From Aphodovivens sp036306585 (GTDB lineage: Bacteria; Actinomycetota; Coriobacteriia; Coriobacteriales; Eggerthellaceae), in the NCBI GenBank assembly GCA_036306585.1, contig JAXJZF010000005.1, forward strand, positions 1 through 64,000: 64,000 nucleotides of DNA. Direction: 5' to 3'. Positions within the stretch are counted from its first letter, which is position 1. The number at the start of each line of letters is the position of its first letter. The notes under the pieces were generated by a model. The model was not told the DNA's origin. It made no database searches and saw nothing but the letters and a program-made list of their open reading frames with translations. The translations under genes and the position numbers were made by a program. Below are positions 1 to 9,964 of the stretch, in pieces.

Positions 1-86
1 GTAGTCCGTGGGAGGGTAGGGAGTCGCGCCCATGGGGGATGCTTCCTTTTTTTTGCATCGCCCATGGGGGTTGCTTTTGGAGATCG

Positions 87-108
87 AAGGGGCGCCGGCC
101 CCTTTTTT
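87..108 (+). terminator. Intrinsic terminator of an upstream gene outside the window
   Basis: A perfect 7-bp stem (AAGGGGC, 87-93, with GCCCCTT, 98-104) closes a four-base loop and runs into six T residues (103-108). This is a standard rho-independent terminator on the + strand and presumably ends a gene that lies before the window. Two copies of CGCCCATGGGGG (27-38 and 59-70) sit just ahead of it; I cannot assign them. Confidence 0.75.
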
Positions 109-658
109 GCGTTCGGGGGAAAGCCTTTCTCCGAAGCTGTTTTCTTGAGCGCAGCAATCTCCAATCGGCATTGATTCTGGACGCAGCTTCTCATTTTCCT
201 ACGTTTCTCATGATTCAACCGGAATGGCATCATGCCTGTTCAGAGCATCTGAGTTTGGCGCTTTTCTTAATCTTTCAGTAGGAATGATACTAGAGATCCC
301 CCCATGCCACAGTGCCAGTAGTTGGGTCAATTCTTATTACGCCACTGAGGGCCTCTTGCATTATGTGGAAAAACGCATTCGTTCTTCGTTTGCAAGCATG
401 GAAATTACCTGTTAAGGTGAGCATATAAACCCCAAATCTGTATGGGTCATCTGCTGTATGGTTATGAAAGCCTCGGGTAGCAAGCCTCCGGTTGCCGCCC
501 GTGAGCTTCGGTCCGGTGTTTGCAGAGCTATCTCTTGGATGCTCTCCTGGGGAGGCGTTCGGTCCCTCCGACGTCTCCCCATTCCTAAGGCCTCGACGAT
601 GCTAGGCGTCGTGGCAAAGGAGGAGCCGATCCCCCAATCTTCGCTTCTCCCGATAAGA

Positions 659-690
659 GGCGCCCCGGCTACGCATGTGGCCGGGGCGCC
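659..690. terminator. Strong GC hairpin, possible terminator
   Basis: A perfect 11-bp inverted repeat (GGCGCCCCGGC, 659-669, with GCCGGGGCGCC, 680-690) closes a 10-base loop. The following bases (TTGACGTTTC) are only weakly T-rich, so termination is plausible but not certain. It could end a structured transcript from the gene-free stretch upstream. Confidence 0.4.
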
Positions 691-934
691 TTGACGTTTC
701 TGGGGTGCTGAGGTGCGTGCCGTGACGGTCTTTGTGCGGCAGGTCACGCTTCCGCGGAGATGTGCCGGTAGATCCCCCCTGTCCAGTTTGTTCGGCACGA
801 CAGAAATTGCCGTATGACATCGTCTTGCCGGATGGTGTGAGCAGACGCTGCCGTAGCAAAGATGTCTGTCGGTGGGCTGTTTGACGAGCGTGTAAATTAC
901 CTGCAAGGGCGAGGGGGCCGTCTGCGGCAAACGG

Positions 935-940
935 TATAAT
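935..940 (+). promoter_or_regulatory. -10 box (TATAAT) for the HEAT-like gene
   Basis: A perfect TATAAT lies 50 bases before the chosen GTG start at 990. No good -35 box is present at 16-18 bases upstream, so the assignment rests on the -10 element and its position only. Confidence 0.4.
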
Positions 941-989
941 TGCAAGCGGGTAATTCGAGCCGCTCGATACACGAATGGAGGATGGTTCG

Positions 990-1634
990 GTGAGTGAGAA
1001 AACCGAAGAAACGATGGAAGCGGCACGTACGGCGATCGATAACCCGGACCTGCTGAAAACCGTGGTCGACGCCCTTTCCGGGTCATCGCGCCGCGCTCGT
1101 CAGAACGCCGCCGCCGTGCTGAGCGAGGTGGCGCGCCAGAATATCGACCTGCTTGTGCCGTACGAAAACGAGCTCATCGATGCGCTGAATCGACCTGAGG
1201 CGCGCACCCGTTGGGAATGCTTGGACGCTCTTACCGCCTTGGTGGGAAAGGACTCGCGCGCTTGCGACAAGGCAATCGGCGACGCCGAAGCTTCGCTGTT
1301 CGATGAGGAAAGCGGCCCGGTGCGCTTGGCTGCCATGCGCTTCCTATGCAAGATCGGCGCAACCACCGAGTTGCGATCTGAGAAAACCTGGCCACTTATC
1401 GACGAGGCCATCCAGTGCTATCACGGCGACCTGGAGTTCAATGAGATGCTGGTGGCGGTGACGGAATATTCTCAGGGCAAACTATCCGCCGATGTCAAAA
1501 AGCAGCTGGGGAAGCGCATGGCGTTCGACGCGTCTAGTGGCAAGGGCGCGCTGCAGCGCCGTGCAAAGCAGATCGTCGACAACGTGGGCGGCGTTTCTGC
1601 AGACGATGTTGCTGAAATCGCAGAAGAGGAATAG
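990..1634 (+). CDS. HEAT-repeat-like helical protein
   Basis: A 214-residue, all-helical acidic protein without signal peptide or membrane segment. Its stretches of alternating hydrophobic helices (for example the region around SSRRARQNAAAVLSEVAR, then repeated LDAL and AMRFL helices) look like HEAT/ARM repeats, which act as protein-binding scaffolds. The GTG at 990 is preferred over the ATG at 975 because GGAGG (977-981) lies eight bases ahead of it; the ATG overlaps that site. The gene stops 11 bases before the isocitrate dehydrogenase start, so the two are probably co-transcribed. I cannot name a partner; a helper role for the neighbouring enzymes is only a guess. Confidence 0.7.
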   Translation: MSEKTEETMEAARTAIDNPDLLKTVVDALSGSSRRARQNAAAVLSEVARQNIDLLVPYENELIDALNRPEARTRWECLDALTALVGKDSRACDKAIGDAEASLFDEESGPVRLAAMRFLCKIGATTELRSEKTWPLIDEAIQCYHGDLEFNEMLVAVTEYSQGKLSADVKKQLGKRMAFDASSGKGALQRRAKQIVDNVGGVSADDVAEIAEEE

Positions 1635-1645
1635 AGGCTCGCACC

Positions 1646-2740
1646 ATGAAACATACTGTGACGCTCATCCCTGGCGACGGCATCGGGGAGGAAACCTCCG
1701 CCGCAATGCAGCGTGTAGTGGCGGCAAGTGGCGCCGATATCGAATGGGAGATCGCCGAAGCGGGCGCGAAGATTATCGAGGAGTGCGGAACGCCGCTTCT
1801 TGAATCCACCATCGAGGCGGTCAAGCGCAACAAGGTCGCCATCAAGGGTCCTATCACCACACCGGTGGGTACGGGGTTCCGCAGCGTCAACGTCGCCCTG
1901 CGGAAGACGTTGGACCTGTATGTGTGCCTGCGTCCGGTGCTGTCTATCCCTGGTGCAGGCGGGCGCTACGACGATATGGATCTTGTTATCGTGCGTGAGA
2001 ATTCCGAGGATCTGTACGCCGGCATTGAGTTCGAGGAGGGTTCGAACGCAGCGCATCGCCTGATCGAGTTCTGCGATCGGGAGGGCGCGGGCGCCATTCG
2101 CCCTGACTCGGGCATCTCCATCAAGCCCATCTCCATTACGGCAACGCGCAATATCGTACGCTATGCATTCGAGTATGCGTTGGCGCAAGGCCGCCGCAAG
2201 GTCACCGCTGCGCACAAGGCAAATATCATGAAGTATTCCGACGGGCTGTTCCTGCGCGTAGCGCGCGAGGTGGCCAAGGAGTACGAAGGACGTATTGAGT
2301 TCGATGAGCGCATCATCGATGCATTCTGCATGAACCTGGTGATGGATCCTTCGCAGTTCGACGTTGTGGTGTTTCCCAACCTGTATGGCGACATCGCCAG
2401 CGACCTGGCTGCCGGCATGGCGGGCGGGTTGGGCATCGCGCCCGGGGCCAACATCGGCAAAGAGTACGCGGTATTCGAAGCCGTGCACGGGTCGGCACCC
2501 GACATTGCGGGGCAGGACAAGGCCAATCCCACGGCGGAGATCCTGTCCGCTGCCATGATGCTGGATCATCTGGGCGAGCACGGCGCCGCGGAGCGCATCC
2601 GAGGGGCGGTGCGCGCGGTGTATGCGGAAGGCGCGCATCTCACTGGCGACATTCGCCGTGCCACTGGGGCAGATGCGCCGGCGGCAAGCTGCACCGAGTT
2701 CACCGACGCGCTTGTGAGGGCGCTCGACGAGCTGCAATAA
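1646..2740 (+). CDS. NAD-dependent isocitrate dehydrogenase
   Basis: A 364-residue member of the isocitrate/isopropylmalate dehydrogenase family, converting isocitrate to 2-oxoglutarate and CO2 in the cytoplasm. The N-terminus IPGDGIG is typical. GFRSVNVALRKTLDLY carries the Ser/Asn/Arg substrate pattern of isocitrate rather than isopropylmalate enzymes, and ENSEDLYAG, HKANIMKYSDGLF and NLYGDIASDLAAG hold the catalytic Tyr, Lys and metal-binding Asp residues. The cofactor loop reads HGSAPDIAG, with Asp-Ile where NADP enzymes have Lys-Tyr, so NAD is the likely cofactor. It lies 11 bases after the HEAT-like gene and just before aconitase, from which a terminator separates it. Together they make 2-oxoglutarate, probably for glutamate synthesis. 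Confidence 0.88.
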   Translation: MKHTVTLIPGDGIGEETSAAMQRVVAASGADIEWEIAEAGAKIIEECGTPLLESTIEAVKRNKVAIKGPITTPVGTGFRSVNVALRKTLDLYVCLRPVLSIPGAGGRYDDMDLVIVRENSEDLYAGIEFEEGSNAAHRLIEFCDREGAGAIRPDSGISIKPISITATRNIVRYAFEYALAQGRRKVTAAHKANIMKYSDGLFLRVAREVAKEYEGRIEFDERIIDAFCMNLVMDPSQFDVVVFPNLYGDIASDLAAGMAGGLGIAPGANIGKEYAVFEAVHGSAPDIAGQDKANPTAEILSAAMMLDHLGEHGAAERIRGAVRAVYAEGAHLTGDIRRATGADAPAASCTEFTDALVRALDELQ

Positions 2741-2758
2741 CCGAGACCGACATGAGAG

Positions 2759-2780
2759 GCGCCCCGTGAGGGGCGCTTTT
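2759..2780 (+). terminator. Intrinsic terminator after isocitrate dehydrogenase
   Basis: Perfect 7-bp stem GCGCCCC (2759-2765) with GGGGCGC (2770-2776), loop GTGA, followed by TTTT. It lies in the gap before aconitase, so aconitase is probably read partly or wholly from its own promoter. Confidence 0.75.
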
Positions 2781-2839
2781 AGTTCAAACGTGCCTGCGGA
2801 TGCGGGCTTCAGTTCGATGGGAACGAGAAGAAAGGGCCG

Positions 2840-5533
<2,694 letters not shown>

Positions 5534-5537
5534 CGTC

Positions 5538-5571
5538 GGGCCCCGCCGTGCCATCTGCAGCGGCGGGGCCC
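5538..5571 (+). terminator. Terminator-like hairpin after acnA
   Basis: A perfect 11-bp stem GGGCCCCGCCG (5538-5548) with CGGCGGGGCCC (5561-5571) around a 12-base loop, placed four bases after the acnA stop. The following sequence GTTCGGTTG has no real T run, so it may also act as an mRNA 3-prime stabiliser. Confidence 0.5.
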
Positions 5572-5746
5572 GTTCGGTTGAGGATTGCGGTCGGTTTGCG
5601 GCTCGGAGAGGGCGCGCGGGTGCGCGCTGCGGGGGTCCCTTTTCCCGGTTGCGGTTTACGACCCTGATTTGCTGAATTCTCTGGGTGGAATGGATGAAAT
5701 CGGCCGATACGGACCTGTTGCCGGGATTGTGACGGGGTAGCTGGCG

Positions 5747-5752
5747 TATCAT
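5747..5752 (+). promoter_or_regulatory. -10 box suggesting a leaderless tsaE transcript
   Basis: TATCAT ends seven bases before the ATG at 5760, so transcription would begin at or next to the start codon. There is no ribosome site before 5760. TTGTGA at 5727-5732 is too close for a good -35. Leaderless mRNAs are common in actinobacteria; here this is inference. Confidence 0.35.
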
Positions 5753-5759
5753 AGGCACC

Positions 5760-6266
5760 ATGGCTAATGGACTTACATATATGCGCAAAACGGCAGCCCC
5801 CGAATCGACGAAGCAGTTGGCGGCGACGCTGGCTCCGTACCTGCATGCGGGCGATGTCGTTTTGCTCGAAGGCGACTTGGGCGCCGGGAAAACGCAGTTC
5901 GTGCAGGGCGTGGCGGAGGGGCTCGGCATCGACGCCGACATCATCAGCCCAACGTTCAACATCTTGCTGCAATATGAAGGCGGGCGGCTGCCCTTGTACC
6001 ATTTCGATCTGTACCGGCTGGACGGTTCCGACCAGCTGGAAGACATCGCCTATTTTGAAACCATCGAGGGCGACGGGGTGTCATTCGTGGAGTGGGGCTC
6101 GAAGTTTCCCGAGGCGATGCCTTACGGGTATCTTGAGATCCGCATCGCTGTGGAGGACGATGGCATGCGCGTGGTGAAGGCGCATGCGTTCGGCACGCGC
6201 GCTCGCTCCATCTTGAAGGTATGGGCGACCGATTCGAAGTCGCGCTTGATGAAGGTGGCGGGCTAG
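5760..6266 (+). CDS. tsaE: tRNA t6A synthesis ATPase TsaE
   Basis: A 168-residue P-loop protein with Walker A GDLGAGKT near residue 41, followed by the family pattern SPTFNILLQYEGG, HFDLYRLDG and VEWGSKFPE. TsaE is the ATPase that works with TsaB and TsaD to place threonylcarbamoyl on A37 of ANN-decoding tRNAs. The next frame encodes exactly those partners, so this is a t6A operon. The ATG at 5760 has no Shine-Dalgarno but a close -10 box, which suggests leaderless translation; the ATG at 5781 also lacks a convincing site. Confidence 0.92.
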   Translation: MANGLTYMRKTAAPESTKQLAATLAPYLHAGDVVLLEGDLGAGKTQFVQGVAEGLGIDADIISPTFNILLQYEGGRLPLYHFDLYRLDGSDQLEDIAYFETIEGDGVSFVEWGSKFPEAMPYGYLEIRIAVEDDGMRVVKAHAFGTRARSILKVWATDSKSRLMKVAG

Positions 6267-9007
6267 TGGCAGCCGTCGGGGACGTCGCAATGCAGGATGG
6301 CGGCATGGGCCAGCCCCGCTCCAGTGCCCAGATGCAATCGAAACGCGACGAAGCAGCGGAAAGTATGCGAGCGCAAGGTGAAAGCGTGCCGACGATCGAG
6401 GCGCGGTACGTGCTGGCGTTCGATACGGCGAACGAGGTTATCTCCATCGGGCTGGGCGCGCTTCGCCCCGAAACCCTTGCTGTCGAGCCGACGGCCTATG
6501 CCGAGGCGCGTGTCCATCGGGCATCCAATACCCAGCTTCTGCCGCGGGTGGACGCTCTGCTCGCCGAAGCGGGCGTGCCGCGCGAGGCTATCGCCTGTGT
6601 TGCGTGCGGACGCGGTCCGGGATCGTTCACCGGCGTGCGCATCGGCATGGCCACGGCGAAGGGCGTGGCTTCGGCCCTCGGTGTGGGGCTGGTGGGCATC
6701 TCCACGTTGGATGCGGTAGCCTGGGGCGCGTGGGAGGCCGGAACGCGTGGGCCGCTGCTGGTGGCGGCGGACGCTATGCGTAAAGAGGTATACCCGGTGC
6801 GCTACCATCTGAACGAGGAGGGCGCGCACCGTCTGGAGGCCGACCGCGTGGTGAAGGCTGCGGAAGCGGTGCACGTGCTCGCCGCCGCGGATGGGGAGGC
6901 GGCGGCCGCCTCCGCCGTGCCCTCCGGGTCCGCCGCCGCAGCTGGGGAGCCTTCGCTGCTGGTGACCGGCGATGCGCTGGCGAAGTACGCTGACATCTTC
7001 TGCGAGCTGGGGGAGCTGCTCCCCGAAACGCTATGGGAACCCACCGGTCGCGGCTTGCTGCTGGCCGTGCAGGCGGCGTGGCGCTCGGGCGAGGCCGACC
7101 CGTTCGATGCCGCGCGGCACGACCCCGCATACGCGTTGCCGGTGTACACGCGTCTTTCCGACGCCGAGGAGAACGAGCGCATCCGCCTGGCGAAAAACGA
7201 TCCGAAGAACCTGCGCACCGGCGTGCAGGACATCGCCCCGCGCCGCGACCAGCGTGCGACCATGCATGATTCCGCCATCTTGAACGCGCGGCCCGATTCG
7301 CACGGCATCGTCTACAAGCCGCTTGACGCCGCGCATGCCGCCCAGGTAGCGCAGATGGAATCGCGCGTCATGGGCTCCGACGCCTGGAACGAGCATATGG
7401 TGGCCGACGAGCTGTTTCGTGCCGACCGCACCTGGTGGGCGGCATGCACGGAAGGCGATGCGCTGATCGGGTACGCCGGGGGCTTGGTGATCGACGGTGA
7501 CGTGCAGATTCTGAAGGTGGGGGTGGACCCCGCCTGGCGCCGGCGCGGCATCGCGCGCGAGCTGCTTTCGCGCGTGGCGTCGGACGCGCGCGATCTGGGT
7601 GCGCAAACGTGCTCGCTGGAGGTGCGCGTGGGCAATGACGGCGCGCAGGCGTTCTACCGGGCGCTGGACTTCCACGAGCTGGGGAAGCGTCCTCGCTACT
7701 ATTCCGACGGCGAAGACGCCCTGATCATGCAGGGGCCGCTGCCGCTTGCCCATCACGACGTGGCCGGCATGGAGCTGCAGGTGGACAACGCCATGCATTC
7801 CCAGGAAGAGCTGCGTGCGCAGGCGGGGTCCGACGGGGACTCCGCGATGCGCCACTGCGTAGCTCAGGACTCCGCGGATCCTTTGTGCGCTGCGCTGCTG
7901 CGGTCGGGTGACGGGAAAGGCGGTGCGCAGACGAGTGCTTTGTCCCCGACCGCCCCGCCGGACCATGCTCGCCCGCTCATCCTGGCCATTGAATCATCGT
8001 GCGATGAGACCGCCGCCGCCATCGTGGACGGCGAGGGCAACCTGGTTTCCGATGTGGTTGCGTCGCAGATCGACTTCCATTCCCGTTTCGGCGGCGTGGT
8101 TCCCGAGATCGCCAGCCGCAAGCACATCGAGGCTATCTGCGGCGTGTGCGACGAATGCTTCGACGCCGCCGCGCAGGCGCTGGGGGTTCCCAGCCTGACC
8201 TGGCACGACTTGGACGGCGTGGGCGTCACCTACGCTCCCGGCCTGCTAGGGGCGCTGGTGGTGGGCGTGGCGTTCGCCAAGGGCGCCGCGTGGGCCGCGC
8301 GCCTGCCGCTGATGCGCGTGCATCACCTGGAAGGGCATCTGTATGCCAACCGCATCGGCGCGCCCGACCTAGAGCCGCCGATGGTGGCGTCGCTGGTGTC
8401 GGGCGGAAACACGCTGCTGGTGCACGTGAAGGGCTGGGGCGACTACGAGACGTTGGGCTCGACCATCGACGACGCGGTGGGCGAGGCCTTCGACAAGGTT
8501 GCCAAGGCGCTGGGGCTGGGCTATCCGGGCGGCCCGGTGGTCTCGCGCGAGGCAGCCAAGGGCAACCCCGACGCCATCGCTTTTCCGCGTGCGATGATGC
8601 ACTCGGGCGATCTGCGCTTCTCTCTTTCCGGGCTGAAGACCGCGGTGGTCACCTACATCAACAACGAGCGCGCTGCGGGGCGCGAGCTTAACGTCCCCGA
8701 TATCTGCGCCAGCTTCCAGCAAGCGGTGGTGGATGTGCAGGTTTTCAAGGCGAAGAAGGCGCTACAGCTCACCGGCGCGCCAACGTTCTGCCTGGGCGGC
8801 GGCGTGGCGGCCAACCCGGTGCTGCGCGAGACGTATCGGCAGATGTGCGCCAAGATGGGCGTGCGGCTCATCATGCCGCCGCTTTCTGCGTGCGGCGACA
8901 ACGCGGGCATGATCGCATTGGTGGCGCTCGACCGGTTCCGCCAGGGCAAGTTCATGCCGCTCGACGCCGACGCCCAGGCGCATGCCGATCTGGATCAACC
9001 GTACTAG
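6221..9007 (+). CDS. Three-domain TsaB-RimI-TsaD fusion protein
   Basis: A single 928-codon frame joins three enzymes. Residues from about 62 are TsaB (RYVLAFDTAN, then GRGPGSFTGVRIG near 130). Residues about 348-505 are a RimI-like GNAT acetyltransferase with acetyl-CoA loop VDPAWRRRGIA. Residues about 585-928 are TsaD (AIESSCDETAAA, metal site HHLEGH near 702, and FDKVAKALGLGYPGGP). TsaD and TsaB form the t6A transferase core; RimI acetylates the N-terminus of ribosomal protein S18. Low-complexity linkers rich in Ala and Gly separate the parts. The start is unsettled: 6221 overlaps tsaE by 46 bases, whereas ATG 6305 (AGGA seven bases before) and GTG 6386 (AAGGTG five bases before) have better ribosome sites. 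Confidence 0.9.
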   Translation: MGDRFEVALDEGGGLVAAVGDVAMQDGGMGQPRSSAQMQSKRDEAAESMRAQGESVPTIEARYVLAFDTANEVISIGLGALRPETLAVEPTAYAEARVHRASNTQLLPRVDALLAEAGVPREAIACVACGRGPGSFTGVRIGMATAKGVASALGVGLVGISTLDAVAWGAWEAGTRGPLLVAADAMRKEVYPVRYHLNEEGAHRLEADRVVKAAEAVHVLAAADGEAAAASAVPSGSAAAAGEPSLLVTGDALAKYADIFCELGELLPETLWEPTGRGLLLAVQAAWRSGEADPFDAARHDPAYALPVYTRLSDAEENERIRLAKNDPKNLRTGVQDIAPRRDQRATMHDSAILNARPDSHGIVYKPLDAAHAAQVAQMESRVMGSDAWNEHMVADELFRADRTWWAACTEGDALIGYAGGLVIDGDVQILKVGVDPAWRRRGIARELLSRVASDARDLGAQTCSLEVRVGNDGAQAFYRALDFHELGKRPRYYSDGEDALIMQGPLPLAHHDVAGMELQVDNAMHSQEELRAQAGSDGDSAMRHCVAQDSADPLCAALLRSGDGKGGAQTSALSPTAPPDHARPLILAIESSCDETAAAIVDGEGNLVSDVVASQIDFHSRFGGVVPEIASRKHIEAICGVCDECFDAAAQALGVPSLTWHDLDGVGVTYAPGLLGALVVGVAFAKGAAWAARLPLMRVHHLEGHLYANRIGAPDLEPPMVASLVSGGNTLLVHVKGWGDYETLGSTIDDAVGEAFDKVAKALGLGYPGGPVVSREAAKGNPDAIAFPRAMMHSGDLRFSLSGLKTAVVTYINNERAAGRELNVPDICASFQQAVVDVQVFKAKKALQLTGAPTFCLGGGVAANPVLRETYRQMCAKMGVRLIMPPLSACGDNAGMIALVALDRFRQGKFMPLDADAQAHADLDQPY

Positions 9008-9015
9008 GAGGCGCC

Positions 9016-9708
9016 GTGAGGAAGCTCGGTTTGATAGGCGGCATGGGGCCGGAATCCACCATTCCCTACTACCATGACATCGTGCATGCGGTGCACGCGC
9101 GCGCCGGGCGCTTCCCGCTGATGACCATCGAGAGCGTGGACGTGTTCCATGTGCTGCGGCTGGAAAGCGAAGGGTTGCTCGATGAGCTGACCGAGTACCT
9201 TTCTGCCGCCATCGGTCGCGTGGCGGGGGCGGGCGCCCAGGTGGGGGCGCTGTGCGCGAACACCCCGCATATCGTGTTCGACCGGCTGCAACAGGCGTCG
9301 CCCATCCCCTTGGTGAGTCTGGTGGAGGCGTGCCGCGATGACGCCGCGCGCCGCGGGTTCTCGCAGCTGGGGCTTCTGGGCACCGCGCCCACCATGGAGA
9401 GCGGCTTCTACCAGGACGCCTTCGCCGAGGCGGGCATGCAGCTTGCGGTGCCCGGCGCCGATGATCAGCGCTATGTGGCGCAGAAGATCTCCGATGAACT
9501 CGAGTTCGGCGTGCTGCGCGAGGAGACGCGTGTGGGGCTGGCGGCAGTGGTGCGGCGGATGCGTGACGAGCGGGGCATCCAAGCGGTGGTGTTGGGATGC
9601 ACTGAGCTGCCGCTCATCCTCAACGACGCCGTGACGTGCGTTCCGTGCCTCGACACCATCCGTATCCACGTGAACGCCCTGGTGGAGGCTGCGCTGGCGG
9701 AACAGTAG
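9016..9708 (+). CDS. Aspartate/glutamate racemase family protein
   Basis: A 230-residue cofactor-independent amino-acid racemase. The N-terminal GLIGGMGPESTIPYY is the family signature. Both catalytic cysteines are visible, in LCANTPHIVFD and in GCTELPLI. The likely reaction is L/D interconversion of aspartate, or of glutamate. The GTG at 9016 is chosen because a perfect AGGAGG (9006-9011) stands four bases before it and overlaps the TAG stop of the TsaD fusion. This implies translational coupling. Longer upstream starts would run deep into tsaD. D-amino-acid supply for the cell wall is a possible role. Confidence 0.88.
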   Translation: MRKLGLIGGMGPESTIPYYHDIVHAVHARAGRFPLMTIESVDVFHVLRLESEGLLDELTEYLSAAIGRVAGAGAQVGALCANTPHIVFDRLQQASPIPLVSLVEACRDDAARRGFSQLGLLGTAPTMESGFYQDAFAEAGMQLAVPGADDQRYVAQKISDELEFGVLREETRVGLAAVVRRMRDERGIQAVVLGCTELPLILNDAVTCVPCLDTIRIHVNALVEAALAEQ

Positions 9709-9964
9709 GACCTTCCTGCTTCGGCTCTTCCCCCCAGATGGGCCCTGGCTATGCCGCTTACGGGTCTTGCGCGAAGCGGCCGGGATATGCGCTTCGGGCC
9801 GGGTTTGTGTTAAAGTCGACCTTCGAACATCACGGGCAGAAGATTTCAGCCCAACGATCCTGCCTTCTCTGCCGCGCGTCCACGGTACCGAGGCTTGGGT
9901 GGGAAAGACGGTGCCCCCCGAAGGGGCGACCCGCGCACGGAACACTACCATCGAAAGAGCGAGC

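Larger units (their letters stand above)
109..974. other. Gene-free stretch with local RNA-like structure
   Basis: About 870 bases without a gene I can support. The open frames here have no ribosome site and no family resemblance. The part from about 410 to 690 is rich in potential hairpins, for example 549-562 with 569-580 (GGGGAGGCG against CGTCTCCCC) and the 11-bp stem at 659-690. That makes a structured RNA or long leader possible, but I recognise no 6S, tmRNA, RNase P, SRP or riboswitch signature in it. Confidence 0.4.

Noticed and set aside
27..70. Duplicated CGCCCATGGGGG as a regulatory repeat
   Set aside because: Only two copies, ahead of a terminator and away from any start; nothing supports a function.
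412..1086. Minus-strand frame of 224 codons near the window start
   Set aside because: It overlaps the start of the HEAT-like gene and its promoter, has no ribosome site and no recognisable fold.
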